In this document: positions 17,012-24,557 of the stretch, in pieces
How positions within the stretch are numbered: the stretch's first letter is position 1
How the letters are laid out: the number at the start of each line of letters is the position of its first letter
Notes under the pieces: model-generated
What the model saw: only the letters and a program-made list of their open reading frames with translations
The model's database searches: none
What the model was told of the DNA's origin: nothing
Assembly (NCBI RefSeq): GCF_018130465.1
Contig: NZ_JAFCKJ010000010.1
Coordinates: forward strand, 226,692 to 290,691
DNA from: Bradyrhizobium canariense
GTDB taxonomy: Bacteria; Pseudomonadota; Alphaproteobacteria; Rhizobiales; Xanthobacteraceae
Direction: 5' to 3'
Length of the DNA: 64,000 nucleotides
Program-made: the position numbers and the translations under genes

Positions 17012-18046
17012 ATGAGACTGACGAACGCCAAATCTGTGAAGCAGGGCATCCGTGCGGTGGCGGCGCGCGCCGGCGTGTCGACGGCGTCCGTCTCGCGCGC
17101 ACTCAACAATCCCGGCGCGGTGAGCCCTTCCTTGCGCGCGCGCATCGAACAGGCCATCGACGCGCTCGGCTACATCCCGCACGCACCGGCGCGCATCCTG
17201 TCGTCGCGGCGCTCACGCACGCTCGGCGCGATCGTGCCGACGATCGACAACACGATGTTCGCGCGCGGTATCGCCTCCCTGCAGCAATATCTGTCGTCAG
17301 TCGGATACATGCTGTTTCTCACCACCAGCGGATATGATCTTGACGTCGAGCTCGAGCAGGCGCGCAACCTGGTCAGCCGCGGCGTCGACGGCCTGGTGCT
17401 GCGCGGCGATTGTCATCATGACGGATTGCGCAAGCTGCTCGCGGACAATGCGGTGCCCTTCATCAATGTCGGCATCTATCAGCCCGACCGTCCTTACCCT
17501 TGCGTCGGAACCGACAACGAAGCTGCTGCTCACCGCGCAGCTGCACATGTCATCGAGCTCGGCCACCGCCGCATCGGAATCGTCTCGGCGCTTCAGCGCA
17601 ACAACGACCGCGCCAGCGCGCGCGTCGCCGGTTTTCGCCGCGCGCTCGTCGAGAACGGCCTCGAGCTGCCCCCGCAATGGCACGTCGAGGTGCCCTATAC
17701 GCTCGACGATGCGCGCGAGGCGGCCCGCTATCTCCTCAGTCTCGACGACCGCCCGACCGCCGTAGTGTGCGGCAACGACGTCATCGCCTATGGCGTGCTG
17801 CTCGAGGCGGAGCGCAGCGGCTATTCCGTGCCGCGCGACTTGTCAGTCATCGGCTTCGACGACCTCGACTGGAGCCGCCATCTGCGACCGAGCCTGACCA
17901 CGATCCACGTCCCGACCGGGGAAACCTGGCAGCGCGCCGGGGAATATCTGGTGCGAAACCTCGCCGGCGAGCAGACCATCATCCACCGCGAAATCGACTT
18001 TTCGCTGGTGGTCCGCGAATCGACGGCTCCGCCGCTCAAATCCTGA
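17012..18046 (+). CDS. LacI family transcriptional regulator
   Basis: 344 residues. The helix-turn-helix is IRAVAARAGVSTASVSRALNNPG (about residues 11-33), with the hinge region LGYIPHAPARILSSRRSRTLGAIVP following, then a GalR/RbsR-like effector domain with PTAVVCGNDVIAYGVLLEAE and LSVIGFDDLDW. It is divergent from the eight-gene operon and followed after 15 bases by an SDR gene. Most likely it represses both directions through the operator at 16887-16900. The ATG at 17012 gives normal spacing to the helix-turn-helix; an in-frame ATG at 16931 would add 27 residues. Neither has a strong ribosome site. Confidence 0.9.
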   Translation: MRLTNAKSVKQGIRAVAARAGVSTASVSRALNNPGAVSPSLRARIEQAIDALGYIPHAPARILSSRRSRTLGAIVPTIDNTMFARGIASLQQYLSSVGYMLFLTTSGYDLDVELEQARNLVSRGVDGLVLRGDCHHDGLRKLLADNAVPFINVGIYQPDRPYPCVGTDNEAAAHRAAAHVIELGHRRIGIVSALQRNNDRASARVAGFRRALVENGLELPPQWHVEVPYTLDDAREAARYLLSLDDRPTAVVCGNDVIAYGVLLEAERSGYSVPRDLSVIGFDDLDWSRHLRPSLTTIHVPTGETWQRAGEYLVRNLAGEQTIIHREIDFSLVVRESTAPPLKS

Positions 18047-18061
18047 CGTGAGACCCTCCCG

Positions 18062-18796
18062 ATGAATTCCAATTTTTCCCTCGCCCCCGACTTTCATGCC
18101 GTCGTGATCGGCGGCGCCGGCGACATTGGCGCTGCGATCAGCAACCAGTTCTGCGATCTTGGCGCGACGGTGACCGCAACCGGAGCCAACGAGGCGGATC
18201 TCGCGCGCACCCTGCTCAAGCCGCGTGCGAACCTGACGCTCGCGGCACTGGATGTGACGAACGACGACGCCGTGACGTCATTCGCGCGAGAGCAAAGGCG
18301 CGTCGACGCGCTCGTTAACTGCGCCGGTATTCTCGCGCGCGACAAGGAATTCGAGGTCGAGACCTTCATGAAGGTGCTCGACGTCAATCTCACCGGCACG
18401 TTCCGGACCTGCATGGCTTTCCGCCCGATGCTGGCGGAGCAGGAGGGCTCGATCGTCAACATCGCCTCGATGAATGCGACGCTGGCCCTGCCGCGGATTC
18501 CAGCCTATTGCGCCAGCAAGGGCGGCGTCGTGATGCTGACCAAGGCGCTTGCCTTGGCGTGGGCAGAAGACGGCATCCGCGTCAAAGCGGTCGCTCCCGG
18601 CTACATCGAAACGGCGATTAACGCTGCTGGCAGAACCGATCGCGCGCACTATCAGCGCATCGCCGACCGCACCGCGTTCAAGCGCTGGGGACAACCGGAG
18701 GACATCGCCGGCGCAGTCGCCTTCCTCTGCATGCCCGCCTCGCAATATGCGACCGGCACCGTCGTTGCTGTGGATGGCGGGTTTCTCGCGGGGTAG
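18062..18796 (+). CDS. SDR family oxidoreductase
   Basis: 244 residues. Rossmann motif [15 protein letters not shown] replaces the usual TGxxxGIG, NCAG is present as the NNAG equivalent, and the catalytic residues are Ser (NIASM) with Tyr and Lys in AYCASKGG at normal spacing. The end [15 protein letters not shown] is typical. It is an NAD(P)-dependent dehydrogenase or reductase, co-transcribed with the LacI regulator and probably part of the pathway encoded divergently. Substrate unknown. Confidence 0.9.
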   Translation: MNSNFSLAPDFHAVVIGGAGDIGAAISNQFCDLGATVTATGANEADLARTLLKPRANLTLAALDVTNDDAVTSFAREQRRVDALVNCAGILARDKEFEVETFMKVLDVNLTGTFRTCMAFRPMLAEQEGSIVNIASMNATLALPRIPAYCASKGGVVMLTKALALAWAEDGIRVKAVAPGYIETAINAAGRTDRAHYQRIADRTAFKRWGQPEDIAGAVAFLCMPASQYATGTVVAVDGGFLAG

Positions 18797-19239
18797 TAGC
18801 TCGTACGAGACGACTTCGTCCGCCCTGCGCCAAGAGCTGAGCGTGCCACTCCAGGACATCACCCGCGAAGAGCGGATCGAATTCGGAAGGAAACGGGCTA
18901 CGCTAGGCGCTGGGCCGGCAACGCTTGCGATTGATTTCTCTTTCATTCGAAGCGATCCTATTGCACGCGGCGGCAGTCCACGGCAGTCGCGACCGCCATG
19001 CGGCAGGCGCGTGAAAATTCGGCGAGCCTGACGCCTATTGCACCGCGATGTTGATCGCGACGCAACATTCAAAATGAGACTGCCCGTTAAGCCACGCACG
19101 GCTCCGGCACGTGCACTGCATCCGAGTTCGGTTAGCCTCCATTTCAAGAACCGTTGGCCTTGCCCGAACGCCGCACCGCGCGGCGGACGTGCCAGGGCGA
19201 GGTGAAAACCAGCGACAAGAACGCCCAGGGAGGAGAGCA
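18797..19239. promoter_or_regulatory. 443-base upstream region of the large Liv/molybdenum-hydroxylase operon
   Basis: No gene recognised. The region separates the SDR gene from the first binding-protein gene of the 22-kb gene run and should hold its promoter. CGCGAT (19044-19049) and ATCGCG (19054-19059) form a 6-base inverted repeat with a 4-base spacer that could be an operator. No clear -35/-10 pair can be defended by eye. Confidence 0.4.
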
Positions 19240-20490
19240 ATGTTGAAAGGCAGTCTAGGACTGATCGCGTTGAGCAGCCTGTTACTTTCGGGCACCGCCT
19301 TCGCACAGGAGAAGATCAAGGTCGGCGTCACCGCGACGCTCGAAGGCACCTACACCGTGCTCGGCGAGGACGGCATCCGCGGCTTCCAGACGGCTCTCAA
19401 CGTGCTCGGCAAGAAGGTCGGCGACAAGGAACTCGAGTTTGTCATCGCCTCGACCGACGCGACGCCGGACTCCGCTGTGCGAGCAGTGCGCAAGCTGATC
19501 GAGCAGGACAAGGTGCAGATCCTGCTGTCGCCGCTGTCCGGAGACGAAGGCATCGCGGTCAAGAATTTTGCGAAGACCCATCCCGAACTGACCTTCATCA
19601 ACGCCGCCTCCGGTGCGCAGGAAACGACCTATGTCGATCCGGCTCCGAACTTTTTCCGCTACAACATGGACGGCGCGCAGTGGCAGGTGGGCCTCGGCAA
19701 ATACGCTTACGAGGAAAAGAAGTATCGCAAGATCGCGACCGTCGGCGAAGACTATTCCTTCATCTATACCCAGGTGTTCGGGCTCGTGCTCGAATTCTGC
19801 GGTGCCGGCGGACAGGTCACCAACCGGCAATGGGTGCCGCTCGGCACCAAGGACTTTGCCTCGGTTATCGCCGCGCTGCCCGATGATGTCGATGCGATCT
19901 ATCTCGGCCTCGGCGGCGCTGACGCTGTCAACTTCCTGAACCAGTACCAGCAGGCCGGCGGCAAGGCGCATCTGATGGGCGGCTCGATCATGATCGACCA
20001 AACCATTCTGTCGTCCAAGGGCAACGCCAAGAACGCGCTGGTCGGCACGCTGGCCGCCAGCGGTCAGGCCGACACCTGGGAGAACCCGAGTTGGCAGAAG
20101 TTCGTGAAGGACTATCAGGACGCCTTCCCACCCAACAAGCGCTTCCCGAGCCCCTCGCTGCTCGCCACCAACTATTACGACTCGACCATGGCGCTGATCC
20201 TGGCGTTGCGTCAGGTCAACGGCGATCTCTCCAACAACCAGGCCAAGTACAAGGAAGCCCTTGCCAAGATCGAGCTCGACGCACCCAACGGCAAGATCAA
20301 GCTGGACTCCAACCGCCAGGCGATCGGCACCAACTTCGTCACCGAGGTCGTCGACGACGGCAAGGGCGCGCTTTTTTCAAAGGTCGTCAAGGTGATCCCG
20401 AACGTCAACCAAACGCTGGGCTACGATCCCGCGGTGTTTTCCAAGATCGGCTTGCCAAGCCGCACAGTACCGGAATGTAAGAAATACTGA
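19240..20490 (+). CDS. Branched-chain amino acid-type ABC transporter substrate-binding protein
   Basis: 416 residues with a Sec signal (MLKGSLGLIALSSLLLSG, cut near TAFA). The mature start KIKVGVTATLEGTYTVLGEDGIRGFQ is the Leu/Ile/Val-binding fold opening, and DTWENPSWQKFVKDYQDAF lies near the C-terminus. The ATG at 19240 follows GGGAGGAGAGC. The Liv-type (HAAT) family also imports aromatic acids, amides, urea and other small organics, so the ligand need not be an amino acid. It heads the gene run that includes the matching permeases and ATPases at 21649-26763. Confidence 0.92.
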   Translation: MLKGSLGLIALSSLLLSGTAFAQEKIKVGVTATLEGTYTVLGEDGIRGFQTALNVLGKKVGDKELEFVIASTDATPDSAVRAVRKLIEQDKVQILLSPLSGDEGIAVKNFAKTHPELTFINAASGAQETTYVDPAPNFFRYNMDGAQWQVGLGKYAYEEKKYRKIATVGEDYSFIYTQVFGLVLEFCGAGGQVTNRQWVPLGTKDFASVIAALPDDVDAIYLGLGGADAVNFLNQYQQAGGKAHLMGGSIMIDQTILSSKGNAKNALVGTLAASGQADTWENPSWQKFVKDYQDAFPPNKRFPSPSLLATNYYDSTMALILALRQVNGDLSNNQAKYKEALAKIELDAPNGKIKLDSNRQAIGTNFVTEVVDDGKGALFSKVVKVIPNVNQTLGYDPAVFSKIGLPSRTVPECKKY

Positions 20491-20517
20491 CGTAATCTCG
20501 TTCGCGAGCCATGGTTG

Positions 20518-20574
20518 ACCGGGGAGAGATTTGCAAGGCGCGGACATCGTGCGCCCTTGCATTCTCTCCCCGGT
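20518..20574. terminator. Long stem-loop after the binding-protein gene
   Basis: 20518-20541 and 20551-20574 are inverted copies that pair almost completely (ACCGGGGAGAGA against TCTCTCCCCGGT at the base, then GCAAGG with CCTTGC) around a 9-base loop. There is no T-run after it, so it may be an mRNA-protecting or partial-termination hairpin. That would give excess binding protein over the downstream genes, as is common in ABC operons. Confidence 0.6.
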
Positions 20575-20620
20575 TGTTGAACGCTACCAAAAAATAGCAA
20601 GAGCTTTTGGGAGGAAAGGC

Positions 20621-21448
20621 ATGAGCCGGGCGCTCGCCGTCTTCCACGGCCGCTTTGGTCGGGCGACGGTCTATCAGTTGAACCGCCCTTTCAACATCCA
20701 CGCGCATCGCGAAGGTCATTTGATCTTCCATGTCGGCGGGCGTTCCGCATGCATCGATGTCAGCGACGGACGTTACGAGCTCACCGAAGGTTCCGTCGTC
20801 GCGGTCAATCCGTGGGAGCCGCATAATTTCCTGCCGTCCGATCTCGAAGGCGGCGCCGTTTTCTTCGTGCTCTACGTCAATGCGGAGTGGTTCGCGCCCG
20901 ATGCGCCCGGCGCCGACCGCCTCCGCTTCGGCCGTACCCAGTTCACGCGGTCGGTTGCGCTGGACAGGCATATCAGGCACGCAGCCGCCCTCGTGTGCGG
21001 CGCACCCTCGCTCAACAGCCTCGATGGCGAGCTGAGAGGTCTGATCGATATCTGTTACGACGAAAGCTGGCAGCAGGCTGCGACCGCGCGTGATCCGCGC
21101 ACAAACGGTTCCGTCACGGATTTTCGCGTGCGCAAGTGCATCAAGATGATGTCGGAGAGTCCCGGCGCCGAGATCGAGCTCGATACCATCGCGCGCGAAT
21201 CCGGCCTGTCGCGGCCGCACTTCTACCGGCTATTCCGCACCCAGACCGGCGTTACGCCACACCTCTATCTCAACACGCTGATGATGGAGCAGGCGCTGGA
21301 GGCGCTGGTGGCGAGCGAAGCGCCGATCGCCGACATCGGCTTCGATCTCGGCTTCTCGTCGCAGAGCGGATTCACCCGCTTCTTCGCCGCCAATGTCGGC
21401 ATGGCGCCGACCGATTATCGCCGCGCGGCCAAGGTTTTGCGCGCCTGA
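20621..21448 (+). CDS. AraC family transcriptional regulator
   Basis: 275 residues. A cupin-like N-terminal sensor domain (FNIHAHREGHLIFHVGG, GSVVAVNPWEPHNF) precedes two C-terminal helix-turn-helix motifs; the second is IADIGFDLGFSSQSGFTRFFAANVGMAPTDYRR. The ATG at 20621 has GGGAGGAAAGGC directly upstream, so it is preferred to the TTG at 20531. Placed inside the gene run, between the binding protein and permease genes, it is probably the substrate-responsive activator of the whole run. Confidence 0.92.
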   Translation: MSRALAVFHGRFGRATVYQLNRPFNIHAHREGHLIFHVGGRSACIDVSDGRYELTEGSVVAVNPWEPHNFLPSDLEGGAVFFVLYVNAEWFAPDAPGADRLRFGRTQFTRSVALDRHIRHAAALVCGAPSLNSLDGELRGLIDICYDESWQQAATARDPRTNGSVTDFRVRKCIKMMSESPGAEIELDTIARESGLSRPHFYRLFRTQTGVTPHLYLNTLMMEQALEALVASEAPIADIGFDLGFSSQSGFTRFFAANVGMAPTDYRRAAKVLRA

Positions 21449-21511
21449 CGGCACGCGAAAAGATACTCACGATCAAGCGCCTCCCTTACAGCCGCATTAG
21501 GATGCGCCAAA

Positions 21512-21616
21512 CGCGATCCCGAAAAGAGGATCGCGCTCGATAGGGAGCGGACGTTCATGGCAGGGCTTGCGGCCGGCAACGGTTTGCGTGCCCCCTCGCC
21601 CCACTTGCGGGGCGAG
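21512..21616. repeat. Two stem-loops, the second REP-like, between the AraC and LivH genes
   Basis: CGCGATCC (21512-21519) pairs with GGATCGCG (21528-21535), and CTCGCCCC (21595-21602) pairs with GGGGCGAG (21609-21616) around ACTTGC. The second resembles a GC-rich dispersed palindrome I recall from rhizobial genomes. They lie in the 200-base gap between AraC and LivH and may limit read-through or stabilise processed mRNA ends. Confidence 0.45.
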
Positions 21617-21648
21617 AGTTGGGGCGACGTGAAGACGGAGCGGCTATC

Positions 21649-22659
21649 ATGACCCGCTTTGTCGAACGTCATCCCGCCTGGGCACTGATTGTCATCATCG
21701 TGATCGCGGTGGCGCTTTGGCTGATTTTCGCAGTATGGCCGCAGGGCCTTGAAGATGCGATCGGCCGCAAGCGGGTCTTCCTCAACGCTCTCTTCAACGG
21801 CATCACGCTTGGCGGTCTTTATTTCCTCGTCGCCAGCGGCTTTACGCTGATCTTCGGCCTGATGCGCAACGTCAACCTCGCGCACGGCTCGCTCTATTTG
21901 TTCGGCGGCTATGTCGGCTACGCCATCAGCGCCTCGACCGGCTCATGGGTCCTCAGCTTCATCGTCGCTTTCATCCTGACGGCGCTGGTCGGCGTCCTGC
22001 TCCAGGTTCTCGTCTTCCGCCGCATGGAAGGCCAGGACCTGCGCCAGACCATGGTGACGATCGGTCTCTCGATCGTGTTCGCCGATTTGATGCTGTGGGC
22101 CTGCGGCGGCGATTTCTATCAGATCCAGACCCCGAACTGGCTGATCGGACCTGTGGAGCTGCCGCTGGTCACCGCGGTTAAATCCTCAGGCGAGCCGGTC
22201 TATCTCCGCTATCCGCTGGTCCGACTCGTGATCTTCGCCGCTTCCGTCGTGATCGGCGTAGCGATGTGGCTGGCGCTCAACCGCACGCGCATCGGCATGA
22301 TCATCCGTGCCGGCGTCGACGATCGCGACATCCTGGCTGCGACCGGGGTGCGGATCCAGCTCGTCTTCGTGGGGGTGTTTGCGCTCGGCGCCGGCCTCGC
22401 CGGCATCGCCGGCGTCGTCGGCGGAACGTTCCAGTCGCTCTCACCCGGCGAAGATATCCGCTTCCTGCTCGCCTCCCTCGTCGTCGTGATCGTCGGTGGC
22501 ATGGGCTCGATCCCGGGGGCTGCGCTGGGCGCGCTCATCATCGGCCTCGCCGAGCAGCTCGGCTCGGTCTACATCCCGACCTACGCCATCGTCGTGACCT
22601 TCCTGATCATGGTTCTGGTGCTGGCAATTCGGCCGCAGGGCCTGTTGGCGAGGCGCTGA
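21649..22659 (+). CDS. Branched-chain amino acid-type ABC permease (LivH family)
   Basis: 336 residues, about eight membrane segments. LivH features: LFNGITLGGLYFLVASGFTLIFGLMRNVNLAHGSLYLFGG near the N-terminus and VVVIVGGMGSIPGAALGALIIGL near the end. An extra N-terminal membrane anchor precedes the LivH core. It forms the channel with the LivM-type protein encoded one base downstream. The ATG at 21649 is used; a GTG 10 codons upstream is possible. Confidence 0.93.
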   Translation: MTRFVERHPAWALIVIIVIAVALWLIFAVWPQGLEDAIGRKRVFLNALFNGITLGGLYFLVASGFTLIFGLMRNVNLAHGSLYLFGGYVGYAISASTGSWVLSFIVAFILTALVGVLLQVLVFRRMEGQDLRQTMVTIGLSIVFADLMLWACGGDFYQIQTPNWLIGPVELPLVTAVKSSGEPVYLRYPLVRLVIFAASVVIGVAMWLALNRTRIGMIIRAGVDDRDILAATGVRIQLVFVGVFALGAGLAGIAGVVGGTFQSLSPGEDIRFLLASLVVVIVGGMGSIPGAALGALIIGLAEQLGSVYIPTYAIVVTFLIMVLVLAIRPQGLLARR

Positions 22660-22660
22660 C

Positions 22661-23782
22661 ATGTCCCTCGCTCACGACGCCCGGGTCACGGTTCGTCCCA
22701 CCGCTGCGGTGCAGCGCTCCAAATTGCGCGGATGGCCCGAGATCGACAATCCGGCAGCCTGGACCGTCGCGGCCATTCTCCTGATCATGCCGCTGATCGC
22801 CAACGGCTTCTTCCTGATCGAGATCTTTGCGACCACGCTGATCCTCGGAATCATGGCGCTGAGCCTGATGTTTCTTGCTGGCTATGGCGGCATGGTCAGC
22901 CTGATGCAGCTCACCATCGCGGGTTTCTCCGCCTATATGGTCGCGGTGTTTGGCGTCAGCGGCAACGCCAATATCAGCCTGGGCTGGCCGTGGTGGCTTG
23001 CGGTCCCGATGGCGCTCGCGCTCGCGACCATCTTCGGCACGCTCGGCGGCGCGCTGGCGGTGCGCACCGAGGGCATCTACACCATCATGATCACGCTCGC
23101 GATCGGCGCGGCGTTCTATTATTTCACCAACCAGAACTGGGCGATCTTCAACGGTCATACCGGCATCAATACCGTTGCCACGCCGCATTTCTGGGGCGTC
23201 AACTGGCGCGCCGACATTCCCTTTTACTATATCGTGCTCGCGGTAGCCGCACTCTGCTACTTCGCCGTCGACTACATCTCCCGCGCGCCGTTCGGCCTCG
23301 CGCTGCAAGGCGTACGCGACAATCCCCGCCGGATGGCGGCACTCGGCTTCAACGTCAATGCGCATCGCGTCGCGGCCTACGCCTTCGCGTCCTTCGTTGC
23401 GGCACTGGCAGGGGTGCTCCAGGTCTGGAATTACCGGCAGATTTCGCCGGGATCCGTGAGCGTTGGAGCCTGCATCGATATCCTCATCATCGCAGTCGTC
23501 GGCGGCATCACGCGCCCTGTCGGCCCCTTTATCGGCGCCCTGATCTTCGTGCTGCTGCGCACTTTCGCACTCGACTTCCTGGTCAAGCTGGGGCTCGACG
23601 GCAACCGATTTCGGCTCCTGATCGGCCTCGGCTTCCTCGCCATCGTGTTCTGGTCCTCGGACGGCGTCATCGGGCTCTGGCAGAGCTGGCGACACCGCCA
23701 ACGCTTCGGGGCGGCGAGTTCAAGCGGACGACGTGGCCAAGAATCTGGCCGAGAATCTGCCCAAGGATCCAGCCATGGATAG
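22661..23782 (+). CDS. Branched-chain amino acid-type ABC permease (LivM family)
   Basis: 373 residues, hydrophobic, with LivM motifs: LILGIMALSLMFLAGYGGMVSLMQ, AVRTEGIYTIMITLAIG and ALQGVRDNPRRMAALGFNV, the last being the ATPase-contacting loop. The C-terminus ends in a polar, low-complexity tail (SSSGRRGQESGRESAQGSSHG) that overlaps the next gene. It is the channel partner of LivH. Confidence 0.93.
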   Translation: MSLAHDARVTVRPTAAVQRSKLRGWPEIDNPAAWTVAAILLIMPLIANGFFLIEIFATTLILGIMALSLMFLAGYGGMVSLMQLTIAGFSAYMVAVFGVSGNANISLGWPWWLAVPMALALATIFGTLGGALAVRTEGIYTIMITLAIGAAFYYFTNQNWAIFNGHTGINTVATPHFWGVNWRADIPFYYIVLAVAALCYFAVDYISRAPFGLALQGVRDNPRRMAALGFNVNAHRVAAYAFASFVAALAGVLQVWNYRQISPGSVSVGACIDILIIAVVGGITRPVGPFIGALIFVLLRTFALDFLVKLGLDGNRFRLLIGLGFLAIVFWSSDGVIGLWQSWRHRQRFGAASSSGRRGQESGRESAQGSSHG

Positions 23783-24557
23783 CGTCGCGCAACGCCTCTC
23801 TGTCGTGGGCGCCGGCGCGGCGCTGGAACTGCGCGGCGTGACGCGTCTGTTCGGCGCGCTCGCGGCACTCACCGACGTCACCATTACCGTCCGCCCCGGC
23901 GAACGACGCGCCGTGCTTGGCTCCAACGGCGCCGGCAAGACCACGCTGTTCAACTGCATCACCGGCGACTTCCCACCTTCTTCCGGCACCATCCGCTTCT
24001 TCGGCGAGGACGTTACGCACTTCCCGCCCTATGAGCGCATCCGCCGCGGCCTGCGCCGGACTTATCAGATCTCCGCGCTGTTTCCCGGCCTCACCGTCCA
24101 GGACAATGTCTACCTCGCCTGCCGTGGCGTCTCACGGGGGCGCTTCTCGTTTCTCCGCCCCGGTCAGAACGACGCGTTGATGCACGCGGCCGAAAATCTC
24201 GTGCAGGCCGTCCATCTCACCGGCGTGAAGGATCGGCACGTTGCCGAGCTCGCGCATGGCCAGCAGCGCCAGCTCGAGATCGCACTTGCGCTTGCCGGCG
24301 CGCCGCGATTCGTCCTGTTCGACGAACCGGCCGCGGGACTGTCGCCAACCGAGCGTGCCGAGCTGATCGAGATATTGACCTCGCTGCCGGCGCATATCGG
24401 CTACATCATCATCGAGCACGACATGGACGTGGCCCTGCGCGTCGTCGAGAGCGTCACGATGATGCACAACGGGCGCATCTTCAAGGAAGGCCGTCCGCAG
24501 GAGATCCAGTCCGATCCCGAAGTGCAGGAGCTTTACCTCGGAGGCGGCCATGAATGA
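23775..24557 (+). CDS. Branched-chain amino acid-type ABC ATP-binding protein (LivG family)
   Basis: 260 residues. Walker A GSNGAGKTTLF, Q-loop RTYQISALFPGLTVQDNV, degenerate signature ELAHGQQRQLEIALAL and Walker B FVLFDEPAAGLSP. LivG proteins characteristically carry the modified signature seen here. The ATG at 23775 has AAGGA upstream and overlaps the LivM stop by 8 bases; a GTG at 23733 would add 14 residues. Confidence 0.92.
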   Translation: MDSVAQRLSVVGAGAALELRGVTRLFGALAALTDVTITVRPGERRAVLGSNGAGKTTLFNCITGDFPPSSGTIRFFGEDVTHFPPYERIRRGLRRTYQISALFPGLTVQDNVYLACRGVSRGRFSFLRPGQNDALMHAAENLVQAVHLTGVKDRHVAELAHGQQRQLEIALALAGAPRFVLFDEPAAGLSPTERAELIEILTSLPAHIGYIIIEHDMDVALRVVESVTMMHNGRIFKEGRPQEIQSDPEVQELYLGGGHE

